From Cherax quadricarinatus (lineage: Eukaryota > Arthropoda > Malacostraca > Decapoda > Parastacidae): a DNA stretch of 64,000 bases. Below the pieces are notes generated by a model, which saw nothing but the letters and a program-made list of their open reading frames with translations, had not been told where the DNA came from and made no database searches. Positions within the stretch are counted from its first letter, which is position 1, and each line of letters starts with the position of its first letter. Shown here one piece after another: positions 13,001-23,879 of this stretch. The position numbers were made by a program, and so were the translations under genes. The stretch is taken from assembly GCF_038502225.1 (NCBI RefSeq), contig NC_091293.1:3236289-3300288 (forward strand), read 5' to 3'.

Positions 13001-16000
13001 GCAGCAGTGTATGTGCTCAAGCAGCAGTGTATGTGTTCAAGCAGCAGTGTATGTGCTCAAGCAGCAGTGTATGTGCTCAAGCAGCAGTGTATGTGCTCAA
13101 GCAGCAGTGTATGTGCTCAAGCAGCAGTGTATGTGCTCAAGCAGCAGTGTATGTGCTCAAGCAGCAGTGTATGTGCTCAAGCAGCAGTGTATGTGCTCAA
13201 GCAGCAGTGTAGCAGCAGTGTATGTGCTCAAGCAGCAGTGTATGTGCTCAGTGTATGTGCTCAGCAGTATGTGTCAAGCAGCAGTGTATGTGCTCAAGCA
13301 GCAGTGTATGTGCTCAAGCAGCAGTGTATGTGCTCAAACAGCAGTGTATGTGCTCAATGTGCAGCAGTGTATGTGCTCAATGTGCTCAACCAGCAGTGAA
13401 TGTGCTCAACCAGCAGTGTATGTGCTCAAGCAGCAGTGTATGTGCTCAAGTGTATGTGCTCCAGCAGTGTATGTGCTCAAGCAGTGTATGTGCATGTGCT
13501 CAACCAGCAGTGTATGTGCTCAACCAGCAGTGTATGTGCTCAACCAGCAGTGTATGTGCAGCAGTGTAACCAGCAGTGTATGTGCTCAAGCAGCAGTGTA
13601 TGTGCTCAAGCAGCAGCAGTGTATGTGCTCAGCAGTGTATGTGCTCAAGCAGCAGTAGTGTATGTGCTCAAGCAGCAGTGTATGTGCTCAACCAGCAGTG
13701 TATGTGCTCAACCAGCAGTGTATGTGCTCAACCAGCAGTGTATGTGCTCAACCAGCAGTGTATGTGCTCAACCAGCAGTGTATGTGCTCAACCAGCAGTG
13801 TATGTGCTCAACCAGCAGTGTATGTGCTCAACCAGCAGTGTATGTGCTCAACCAGCAGTGTATGTGCTCAACCAGCAGTGTATGTGCTCAACCAGCAGTG
13901 TATGTGCTCAACCAGCAGTGTATGTGCTCAACCAGCAGTGTATGTGCTCAACCAGCAGTGTATGTGCTCAACCAGCAGTGTATGTGCTCAACCAGCAGTG
14001 TATGTGCTCAACCAGCAGTGTATGTGCTCAACCAGCAGTGTATGTGCTCAACCAGCAGTGTATGTGCTCAACCAGCAGTGTATGTGCTCAACCAGCAGTG
14101 TATGTGCTCAACCAGCAGTGTATGTGCTCAAGCAGCAGTGTATGTGCTCAAGCAGCAGTGTATGTGCTCAAGCAGCAGTGTATGTGCTCAAGCAGCAGTG
14201 TATGTGCTCAAGCAGCAGTGTATGTGCTCAAGCAGCAGTGTATGTGCTCAAGCAGCAGTGTATGTGCTCAAGCAGCAGTGTATGTGCTCAAGCAGCAGTG
14301 TATGTGCTCAAGCAGCAGTGTATGTGCTCAAGCAGCAGTGTATGTGCTCAAGCAGCAGTGTATGTGCTCAAGCAGCAGTGTATGTGCTCAAGCAGCAGTG
14401 TATGTGCTCAAGCAGCAGTGTATGTGCTCAAGCAGCAGTGTATGTGCTCAAGCAGCAGTGTATGTGCTCAAGCAGCAGTGTATGTGCTCAAGCAGCAGTG
14501 TATGTGCTCAAGCAGCAGTGTATGTGCTCAAGCAGCAGTGTATGTGCTCAAGCAGCAGTGTATGTGCTCAAGCAGCAGTGTATGTGCTCAAGCAGCAGTG
14601 TATGTGCTCAAGCAGCAGTGTATGTGCTCAACCAGCAATGTATGTGCTCAAGCAGCTCAAGCAGCAGTGTATGTGCTCAAGCAGCAGTGTATGTGCTCAA
14701 GCAGCAGTGTATGTGCTCAAGCAGCAGTGTATGTGCTCAAGCAGCAGTGTATGTGCTCAAGCAGCAGTGTATGTGCTCAAGCAGCAGTGTATGTGCTCAA
14801 ACAGCAAAACAGCAGTGTATGTGCTCAAGCAGCAGTGTATGTGCTCATCCAGCAGTGTATGTGCTCAAGCAGAAGTGTATGTGCTCATCCAGCAGTGTAT
14901 GTGCTCAAGCAGCAGTGTATGTGCTCATGCAGCATTGTATGTGCAGCAGTGTATGTGCTCAAGCAGCAGTGTATGTGCTCAACCAGCAGTGTATGTGCTC
15001 AACCAGCAGTGTATGTGCTCAAGCAGCAGTGTATGTGCTCAAGCAGCAGTGTATGTGCTCAACCAGCAGTGTATGTGCTCAACCAGCAGTGTATGTGCTC
15101 AACCAGCAGTGTATGTGCTCAAGCAGCAGTGTATGTGCTCAACCAGCAGTGTATGTGCTCAACCAGTAGTGTATGTGCTCAACCAGCAGTGTATGTGCTC
15201 AACCAGCAGTGTATGTGCTCAACCAGTAGTGTATGTGCTCAACCAGTAGTGTATGTGCTCAACCAGCAGTGTATGTGCTCAAGCAGCAGTGTATGTGCTC
15301 AAGCAGCAGTGTATGTGCTCAAGCAGCAGTGTATGTGCTCAAGCAGCAGTGTATGTGCTCAAGCAGCAGTGTATGTGCTCAAGCAGCAGTGTATGTGCTC
15401 AACCAGCAGTGTATGTGCTCAACCAGCAGTGTATGTGCTCAACCAGCAGTGTATGTGCTCAACCAGCAGTGTATGTGCTCAACCAGCAGTGTATGTGCTC
15501 AACCAGCAGTGTATGTGCTCAACCAGCAGTGTATGTGCTCAACCAGCAGTGTATGTGCTCAACCAGCAGTGTATGTGCTCAACCAGCAGTGTATGTGCTC
15601 AACCAGCAGTGTATGTGCTCAAGCAGCAGTGTATGCGCTCAACCAGCAGTGTATGTGCTCAGTGTATGTGCTCAAGCAGCAGTGTATGTGCTCAACCAGC
15701 AGCAGTGTATGTGCTCAGTGTATGTGCTCAAGCAGCAGTGTATGTGCTGAAGCAGCAGTGTATGTGCTGAAGCAGCAGTGTATGTGATCAAGCAGCAGTG
15801 TGTGTGCTCAAGCAGCAGTGTATGTGCTCAGCAGTGTATGTGCTCAACCAGCAGTGTATGTGCTCAAGCAGCAGTGTAGCAGCAGTGTATGTGCTCAAGC
15901 AGCAGTGTATGTGCTCAAGCAGCAGTGTATGTGCTCAAGCAGCAGTGTATGTGCTCAAGCAGCAGTGTATGTGCTCAAGCAGCAGTGTATGTGCTCAAGC

Positions 16001-17975
16001 AGCAGTGTATGAGTGTATGTGCTCAAGCAGCAGTGTATGTGCTCAAGCAGCAGTGTATGTGCTCAAGCAGCAGTGTATGTGCTCAAGCAGCAGTGTATGT
16101 GCTCAAGCAGCAGTGTATGTGCTCAAGCAGCAGTGTATGTGCTCAAGCAGCAGTGTATGTGCTCAACCAGCAGTGTATGTGCTCAAGCAGCAGTGTATGT
16201 GCTCAAGCAGCAGTGTATGTGCTCAAGCAGCAGTGTATGTGCTCAAGCAGCAGTGTATGTGCTCAAGCAGCAGTGTATGTGCTCAAGCAGCAGTGTATGT
16301 GCTCAAGCAGCAGTGTATGTGCTCAAGCAGCAGTGTATATTCTCAAGCAGCAGTGTATGTGCTCAAACAGCAGTGTATGTGCTCAAGCAGCAGTGTATGT
16401 GCTCAACCAGCAGTGTATGTGCTCAACCAGCAGTGTATGTGCTCAACCAGCAGTGTATGTGCTCAAGCAGCAGTGTATGTGCTCAAGCAGCAGTGTATGT
16501 GTTCAAGCAGCAGTGTATTTGCTCAAACAGCAGTGTAGCAGCAGTGTATGTGCTCAAGCAGCAGTGTATGTGCTCAAGCAGCAGTGTATGTGCTCAAGCA
16601 GCAGTGTATGTGCTCAACCAGCAGTGTATGTGCTCAAGCAGCAGTGTATGTGCTCACGCACTAGTGTATGTGCTCAAGCAGCAGTGTATGTGCTCAAGCA
16701 GCAGTGTATGTGCTCAACCAGCAGTGTATTTCCTCAACCTGCAGTGTATGTGCTCAAACAGCAGTGTATGTGCTCAACCAGCAGTGTATGTGCTAAAGCA
16801 GCAGTGTATGTGCTCAAGCAGCAGTGTATGTGCTCAAGCAGCAGTGTATGTGCTCAAGCAGCAGTGTATGTGCTCAAGCAGCAGTGTATGTGCTCAAGCA
16901 GCAGTGTATGTGCTCAAGCAGCAGTGTATGTGCTCAAGCAGCAGTGTATGTGCTCAAGCAGCAGTGTATGTGCTCAAGCAGCAGTGTATGTGCTAAAGCA
17001 GCAGTGTATGTGCTCAGCAGTGTATGTGCTCAACCAGCAGTGTATGTGCTCAATGTGCCAGCAGTGTATGTGCTCAACCAGCAGTGTATGTGCTCAAGCA
17101 GCAGTGTATGTGCTCAACAGCAGCAGTGTATGTGCTCAAGCAGCAGTGTATGTGCTCAAGCAGCAGTGTATGTGCTCAGCAGTGTATGTGCTCAAGCAGC
17201 AGTGTATGTGCTCAAGCAGCAGTGTATGTGCTCAAGCAGCAGTGTATGTGCTCAAGCAGCAGTGTATGTGCTCAAGCAGCAGTGTATGTGCTCAAGCAGC
17301 AGTGTATGTGCTCAAGCAGCAGTGTATGTGCTCAACCAGCAGTGTATGTGCTCAAGCAGCAGTGTATGTGCTCAAGCAGCAGTGTATGTGCTCAAGCAGC
17401 AGTGTATGTGCTCAAGCAGCAGTGTATGTGCTCAAGCAGCAGTGTATGTGCTCAAGCAGCAGTGTATGTGCTCAAGCAGCAGTGTATGTGCTCAAGCAGC
17501 AGTGTATGTGCTCAAGCAGCAGTGTATGTGCTCAAGCAGCAGTGTATGTGCAGTGCTCAACCAGCAGTGTATGCTCTAGCAGCAGTGTATGTGCTCAAGC
17601 AGCAGTGTATGTGCTCAAGCAGCTCAACCAGCAGTGTATGTGCTCAACCAGCAGTGTATGTGCTCAACCAGCAGTGTATGTGCTCAACCAGCAGTGTATG
17701 TGCTCAACCAGCAGTGTATGTGCTCAACCAGCAGTGTATGTGCTCAACCAGCAGTGTATGTGCTCAACCAACAGTGTATGTGCTCAACCAGCAGTGTATG
17801 TGCTCAACCAGCAGTGTATGTGCTCAAGCAGCAGTGTATGTGCTCAAGCAGCAGTGTATGTGCTCAAGCAGCAGTGTATGTGCTCAAGCAGCAGTGTATG
17901 TGCTCAAGCAGCAGTGTATGTGCTCAAGCAGCAGTGTATGTGCTCAACCAGCAGTGTATGTGCTCAACCAGCAGT
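1072..17975 (+). repeat. 20-bp tandem satellite array, about 17 kb
   Basis: The unit is TGTATGTGCTCAAGCAGCAG or the same with AACC in place of AAGC. Three units fill 60 bases exactly for long stretches, giving roughly 840 units by length. The two variants occur in runs: AACC for example at about 2570-2890, 3690-4200, 5630-6045, 8970-9230 and 13680-14124; AAGC at about 4510-4980, 6550-7260, 8280-8540, 9780-10480, 12120-12780 and 14125-14630. Between runs lie clusters of short, deleted or rearranged units (about 1261-1640, 3100-3430, 4990-5240, 6210-6540, 7255-7400, 10590-11330, 12780-13000, 13200-13680, 15650-15880, 16990-17190, 17545-17630). The consensus unit has no CpG. It has no stop in any forward frame, and 20 is not a multiple of three, so all three forward frames stay open for kilobases. 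The reverse strand has TGA in every unit. The coding look is therefore a property of the repeat. Confidence 0.97.
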
Positions 17976-18873
17976 TGTGGCGCAACCAAGCAGCAGGCAT
18001 GTGCTCAAGCTAGCAGGTGCATGTGCTCATCAGCAGTGTATGTGCCTCGCCTGTTGCAGGTATGTGCCGGCAATAGCATGGCATGCTCAACCAGTTAAGT
18101 GCATGTACTCAAGCCAGCAGGATGTATCTCAACCAAGCAGCATCTGGCTCAACCAGCCCAAGGTCATTTGTCAACCAGTAGTGTGCCTCAACCAGGTGTT
18201 ATGCATAAAGCTCAACTAATAGTGTATGTGCTCAACTAGCAGTGTATATGCCTCAAACAGGGCTAAGGTGGGTATGTGCTCTACCAGCAGTGTATGTGCT
18301 CAAGCCAGCAGTGTATGTGTTCAAGAGCAGGTGTAAGTGTGCTCAAGCAGCAGGTATGATGGCTACAAGCAGCAGGTATGCTGCAACTCAGCAGGTAGTA
18401 TGGGGCTCAAGAAGCTAGTAGTATGTGCTCTTTAACCAGTTAGTGTATGTGCTCCCAACTAGTGAAGTGTATGCCTCAATCCAGCAGTGGTATGTGCTCC
18501 AACCAGCAGTGCATGTGCTCAACGAGCAGAGTAAGTGTGCTCAACCAGCTAGGAGGTATGTGCTCAACTAAGCAGTGTATGTGCTCAACAAGCAGGTATG
18601 CGCTCAAGCCAGCAGTGTATGCTCAACTCAGGAGTGTATAAAATTCAAGAAAGCAGTGTATATGCTCAAGCAGCAGTGTATGTGCTCACAAGCAGTGTAT
18701 GTGCTCAAACCAGCAGGTGTATGTACCAACGCAGCAGTCTATATGTGCTCACAGCAGTGGTATGTGGGCCTCAACAGCAGTGGTATGTAATCAAGCAGCA
18801 GTGTATATGCTCAACAGCAGGTATGTGCCTCACAGCAGGTATGGCTCACAGGTATGTGCTCAAGCAGCAGGTA
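17976..18873 (+). repeat. degenerate end of the 20-bp satellite
   Basis: Satellite words (TGTGCTCAA, AGCAGTGTATG) persist here but nearly every unit carries indels or substitutions, in contrast to the near-perfect array before it. The degradation ends exactly at the run of Ns. It may be real edge decay, or unpolished long-read consensus at a contig end. Both fit the sequence, and the position favours the second. Confidence 0.85.
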
Positions 18874-18973
18874 NNNNNNNNNNNNNNNNNNNNNNNNNNN
18901 NNNNNNNNNNNNNNNNNNNNNNNNNNNNNNNNNNNNNNNNNNNNNNNNNNNNNNNNNNNNNNNNNNNNNNNNN
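18874..18973. other. assembly gap of exactly 100 N
   Basis: One hundred consecutive Ns, the usual placeholder for a scaffold join of unknown size. The true satellite length and its right boundary are unknown. Confidence 0.98.
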
Positions 18974-20049
18974 GCTTGCCATTTTGTTGAGTCCTTACAT
19001 GAATCTTAGTCTTGGCTTTGTTTCTGTAGATGACTGCCTGTCTCAGTATATTGTGAAATGCTCTAAATTTTTCATTACACTCATGACTTGACCTGACCTT
19101 TTCCTCCTCCCCTCCTTTCCCGTTGACCTGTCTTCCATATTTCCTATGCCTGTTTTGCCTTACAACTTTCTTGACTTACTGCAGTCCTACTCTGCTCCTT
19201 TGGGGTAGGTGTTAGTGTTGAGTTACTTTGGTATCCATTGCCTTGAATTACATATCAGACAGTGGATAACAGGAGGCCTACTAACCCAGTATGGGAAGTA
19301 GACCTGCTGCTATGTGATCTATTCTTTTGTCATTATATACAACTAATATGACAAATTCATTTGCTACTATTATACATACCACTATTTTATAGCTAGTACT
19401 ACTACCTCAACTATTTCATTACCACCACTACCATTGCCATTAGTTCCACTACTCTCTCCATCCCTCTTCATTCTCCTGACTTGTTTTCTGTTGTCTGATT
19501 TTTCTCTCTTAGTTTAGACTTGACAGTGTTCTACGATGAGCCATAATGTCGTAAACTTCCTCTCCTAAGTGTGGATTGTTTGTGAATACTCTGTGATGTT
19601 TTTCTCCTGAGGTGGAACAGTTTTTTTTAAGACATGTCCACTGCACTGTAAAGGAATATACTACAAGTGTTTTATTATTTTGTCTTATCAGTGACTAAAG
19701 TAAATGTCACAAAAATATTTGTATTGTAATCATTTTTTAATGTTAATGTGTTATGGTCAGGCTGTGAATTGTGCAGTGTATTATATTTCTTCATCAACTT
19801 TGTCATACTTATTTGTATCTACTTATCATGTATGTTTTACAGTAGTGTGCATATTAATTGGGATGAGTAAATTTTGTGATTATCTCATGTGTCTTAGTCT
19901 CCAGCTTAATTAATGTAGTTTGGTTTCTTTTCTTTTCATAAGAGTTTGCTACTGACTTCTGGCAACCATCCAGCTGTGGTTTTACCCTGTGACTCATCAG
20001 TGCTACAATAGCTGTTGTTCTGTAAAGCTATTCTTGCAAGTATACTTTG
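18974..20049. other. non-coding, A+T-rich; possible decayed LINE 3' tail at 19225-19345
   Basis: I see no convincing gene. A stretch near 19270-19345 (GGAGGCCTACTAACCCAGTA, then GTAGACCTGCTGC) resembles the 3' UTR of the LINE at 906-1071 (GACCTGCCTCGCATGGGTCA, GTAGACCTGTTGC), so an old LINE tail is plausible there. The remainder is unassigned. Confidence 0.45.
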
Positions 20050-21008
20050 TGAGTGAATGTGGTTTTGCCAAATTATCCCCTTCATTTCATTATTACTGCT
20101 GAAATTCATTGTGGATGCTACACCTAAGAAGTGTATAAGTATTCTAACTTTTAGAAAACATGCTGATTTGAGTCCCAGACAGATAACTGAAAATTTGAGC
20201 CTAGCAAAGTCAACTGTTGGTCAAATTCTGAAGAGAGTTGATGACACTGGTGATTGTGGAGTGTTGCGTCAAGGAGGATGTAGAAGAAATAGTGTAAAGG
20301 ACCCCAAGAAAATCAGCAAAGATCTACAGAAATTTTGTTCCAGCATAAATGTTAATTCTTCAACTGTTTGACAAAGGCTCCTTGAAGTTGGCAGAATTGC
20401 CAGAAAGCCGGTAAAGGAACAATTATTGGCTGCTGATATGAAGAAAAAATGGGTGCACTAGGCCCTCGATCATAAAAGATAGGTGACAGATGAATGGAGA
20501 AAAGTTATATTTTCAGATGAAAGTGCATTTTACAGTACATGGGTGTAGATCAGTGATGTTAAGATGGAACAAAGGTGAGCCTCTTCAGAATGAACTCATT
20601 CAACAAGCGCAAGAAAAAAAAATACCTACCTAAGATGTTTTGGGGTAGTTTTGCTGTTAAAGGCTCTTGATGGCTTGTTATTGTTAAGGAAATGATGAAC
20701 ATTGACAAATACAAGGCAATCTTGGCAAGTCCTTTGCTTCCCATTGTGGATAGAGACTTTCCTAATGGAGAAGATGTTTTCCAGAAGATCTTGCTCCATG
20801 CCACACCTCCAGAAAAATGCTGACTTTCTTCGAAGAGTGTGGGCTAAGCATTCTAAATTGGCCTGAAAACTCTCCTGACCTCAACCCAGTTGAGAATCTG
20901 TGGGCAATAACCAAACTCAGGATTGCAAAGCAGGACTATTCCACTGTGGAGAAGCTAATTGCTGCTGTTATTTGGACCTGGTACAACAATGAAGAACTTG
21001 CCAAATGA
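20050..21008 (+). pseudogene. Tc1/mariner (Tc1-like, DD34E) transposase, dead
   Basis: Tc1-type transposases excise and insert DNA at TA sites. An N-terminal helix-turn-helix region reads from about 20120 (LSPRQITENLSLAKSTVGQI). The first catalytic Asp sits in VIFSDESAF (codon 20516-20518), followed by MFWGSFAVKG and, in another frame, the second Asp codon at 20787-20789. The glutamate lies in WPENSPDLNPVENLW. Counting codons from 20787 gives exactly 34 residues between the second Asp and the Glu, the Tc1 spacing. In-frame stops occur at 20369, near 20460 and near 20480, and the reading frame changes before 20787. The gene ends with TGA at 21006-21008. I did not identify the left terminal inverted repeat. 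Confidence 0.88.
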
Positions 21009-21009
21009 G

Positions 21010-21053
21010 TTCAACATGTAGCAATGCTTATAAAAACATTGCTACATGTTGAA
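21010..21053. repeat. perfect 17-bp inverted repeat (hairpin) just after the Tc1 stop
   Basis: TTCAACATGTAGCAATG (21010-21026) is followed by a 10-base spacer and its exact reverse complement (21037-21053). The left arm starts one base after the transposase stop. It could be a rearranged transposon end or an inverted duplication of the gene's 3' end. Confidence 0.9.
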
Positions 21054-21804
21054 TTATCTCTCATGTTATTGTCATGTATTTTTCAAATAACCATTAATTT
21101 TCTAAATGTCTTATTTCATCATGGTCCCAAGTAATATCCACTCTACTGTAGGTCCATTGCTGTGAATCCTGGTATCCACATCATGTTAAGCCATTTAACT
21201 GAAGAAAGAAAAAAATGCTTAGGATTCCTTAATGAGATTGCTGCTTCTCTAAGTCCATTGTATTTGTAGTAGGAAAATGTTCACTTACAACAGCTCTTCA
21301 AGTGGTATTTCAGTTGCTAAATATTGGTTTCATATAGGAAAAGAAATGTTAACTGGCAGATTACGCTTGGATTCAATTGTCTATATTTGCAGCAAGGATG
21401 CTATTTATACATGAGTTTTTTTTTATAGTGTATAAAGTGTATTGGAAGTTCTTTACAACACTTCCAAAGCAAGACATATAAATGTATATATGGTATATAT
21501 ATTTGGGTATAATTTTTTGTTATATAACATGATAGTGTTTTTTACAGACACTTCTTTTTAACATTATGGGCCAGTTCCTGAAACGTCGACTTTAAAAAGT
21601 AAATTAAAAAAAAAAGCCATAATTCCAGGCAAAACGTATTCTGTCTCGAAGCTTCTATTAAATGTTGCATCATACACAACAGATACTGTAGTACTGTTCT
21701 ATATATATTACTGTAATATATGTACACTGAAGACCAGAATGAGTTGTGTTAAGCCTTTTGGGATAATGTGATTTTTTAAGTCTTAGGGGAGATCACTGAC
21801 TGTG
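21054..21804. other. A+T-rich stretch, nothing recognised
   Basis: Non-coding, with short TA-rich runs around 21480-21530 and 21690-21725. No ORF or repeat that I can name. Confidence 0.5.
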
Positions 21805-22171
21805 TTAACCCCTAAACGGTCCAAATGTATATATACGTTCTTACCGCTAGCGCCCCAAATGTGTACAGTGGAACCTCAAATTTCGAACTTAATCCGTTCC
21901 AGGAGCTAGTTCTAAATTCGAAAAGTCAGAAATTCGAAGCAATATTTCCAATAAGAAATAATGGAAATACAATTAATCCATTCCAGAAACCCAAAAATAT
22001 TCACAAAAAAAAAAATACATTTTATAGCGATTAATTACAGTTTTACATACACACAACAAATGCTATAGTCTTTAATTATGTATAGTAATATAAAATAACA
22101 TTTTTACTTACCTTTATTGAAGATTGGTGATGGGATCTGGAAGATAGGGAGGAGGAGAGAGGGAGTTGGGG

Positions 22172-22297
22172 TTAGTGTTTGGAAGGAGAATCCCCCTCCA
22201 TGAGGACTTCTGGTATCAAAGCCCTCTCTGAGGTTACTTCCCTTCTCTGTATTTTAATGCCACTAGGACCAACTTGAGAGTCATTGGACCCCTGTCT
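22172..22297 (-). pseudogene. C-terminal tail of the Tigger-like transposase
   Basis: Minus-strand reading following the minisatellite, containing GPSGIKIQRREVTSERALIP and ending at a stop at 22174-22172. It is continuous in frame with the minisatellite reading VDSYFVRQ. I read it as the tail of the transposase because the helix-turn-helix start of the same gene lies on the other side of the repeat within the same inverted repeats. It has no recognisable domain of its own. Confidence 0.5.
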
Positions 22298-23358
22298 CAC
22301 AAAATAGCTGTCTACAGTCCTCTGTTTCTGTCTCACAAAATAACTGTCTACAGTCCTCTGTTTCTGTCTCACAAAATAACTGTCTACAGTCCTCTGTTTC
22401 TGTCTCACAAAATAACTGTCTACAGTCCTCTGTTTCTGTCTCACAAAATAACTGTCTACAGTCCTCTGTTTCTGTCTCACAAAATAACTGTCTACAGTCC
22501 TCTGTTTCTGTCTCACAAAATAACTGTCCACAGTCGTCTGTTTCTGTCTCACAAAATAACTGTCCACAGTCGTCTGTTTCTGTCTCACAAAATAACTGTC
22601 CACAGTCGTCTGTTTCTGTCTCACAAAATAACTGTCCACAATCATCTGTTTGTCTCATAAAATAACTCCACAGTCATCTGTTTCTGTCTCACAAAATAAC
22701 TGTCCACAGTTGTCTGTTTCTGTCTCACAAAATAACTGTCCACAGTCGTTTGTTTCTGTCTCACAAAATAACTGTCCACAGTTGTCTGTTTCTGTCTCAC
22801 AAAATAACTGTCCACAGTTGTCTGTTTCTGTCTCACAAAATAACTGTCCACAGTCGTCTGTTTCTGTCTCACAAAATAACTGTCCACAGTCAGCTGTTTC
22901 TGTCTCACAAAATAACTGCCCACAGTCGTCTGTTTCTGTCTCACAAAATAACTGTCCACAGTTGTCTGTTTCTGTCTCACAAAATAACTGTCCACAGTTG
23001 TCTGTTTCTGTCTCACAAAATAACTGTCCACAGTCAGCTGTTTCTGTCTCACAAAATAACTGTCCACAGTCGTCTGTTTCTGTCTCACAAAATAACTGTC
23101 CACAATCATCTGTTTGTCTCACACAATAACTCCACAGTCATCTGTTTCTGTCTCACAAAATAACTGTCCACAGTTGTCTGTTTCTGTCTCACAAAATAAC
23201 TGTCCACAGTCAGCTGTTTCTGTCTCACAAAATAACTGTCTACAGTTGTCTGTTTCTTTCTCACAAAATAACTGTCTACAGTTGTCTGTTTCTGTCTCAC
23301 AAAATAACTTTCTACAGTCGTCTGTTTCTGTCTCACAAAATAACTGTCCACAGTCCTC
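22291..23358 (-). repeat. 36-bp minisatellite inside the Tigger-like transposase, about 29 copies
   Basis: The unit contains CTGTCTCACAAAATAACTGT and repeats every 36 bases with a few substitutions and two shortened units near 22645-22675 and 23105-23135. Because 36 is divisible by three, the reading is kept from unit to unit. On the minus strand it gives a 12-residue repeat (VDSYFVRQKQTT) and, in another frame, CGQLFCETETDD. Substitutions fall in sub-blocks: CTACAGTCC on the left, CCACAGTCG or CCACAGTTG in the middle. Confidence 0.95.
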
Positions 23359-23488
23359 TGTACATCCTGGCAAGCTCAACAAGTCTCACTCCAATCTCAT
23401 ACTTCTGTATTATTTCCTTCTTCACATCTATGGTGTTTCTCACTTTCTTTACCACAGGGGTACCACTAGCAAGTTTCTTTGGGCCCAT
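23333..23488 (-). pseudogene. N-terminal CENP-B/psq-type helix-turn-helix of a Tigger-like transposase
   Basis: A 51-residue minus-strand reading begins with ATG at 23488-23486 (MGPKKLASGTPVVKK). It continues through TIDVKKEIIQKYEIGVRLVE, the layout of the psq/CENP-B DNA-binding helix found at the start of pogo and Tigger transposases. It breaks off at RMYRGLW, where the minisatellite begins, and stops seven residues later. In this family the helix-turn-helix binds the transposon ends. Only the first part of the bipartite domain remains, and no catalytic residues survive. Confidence 0.7.
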
Positions 23489-23879
23489 GACAGCTTATTT
23501 CACAGCCCCACAAGCACAAAACACAATTAAATAATCGTAAAATGTGTGAATGAGATGGCAGGTTAGTGTTCACTCAAGCATAAACAAAGCTAGAATGCTC
23601 ATGGCGCCTGCTCGGGGACGCGGACAGAGCGGGCCAGCGGACAGGTCCCGTACCCGGCGGTCCGAAAATAGGGGCGCGTTCGATAATAGGGACACAGTTT
23701 GTCCGAAAAAATGGTCTTATTTTCGAAACGTTCAATATGTGATACGTTCGATTTGTGAGGTTCCACTGTATATACATTTTAATTTTCCTGCCTCCAAATT
23801 TGGCATGATTGGCCTGAGGATACACTGATGTAATGTCATATTAACACTTCCCTTTTAAGAGGAAAGTGATGTTAATCCT

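Larger units (their letters stand above)
21866..23768 (-). mobile_element. Tigger/pogo-like DNA transposon with TA target duplication
   Basis: The left end CAGTGGAACCTCAAATTTCG and the right end (reverse complement CAGTGGAACCTCACAAATCG) form terminal inverted repeats of about 25 bp, with 13 identical outer bases. Both ends are flanked by TA (21864-21865 and 23769-23770), the Tc1/mariner superfamily target duplication. The transposase lies on the minus strand and survives only as its N-terminal helix-turn-helix piece and a C-terminal tail. The catalytic centre between them is replaced by a minisatellite. Confidence 0.8.

Noticed and set aside
1072..17975. CRISPR array
   Set aside because: There are no unique spacers between repeats; the units are contiguous 20-mers, and the sequence is eukaryotic.
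22172..23382. Overlapping ORFs on both strands across the 36-bp minisatellite
   Set aside because: The unit is divisible by three and lacks stops in several frames; the frames are shadows of the repeat. Only the short end pieces at 23333-23488 and 22172-22297 look transposase-derived.
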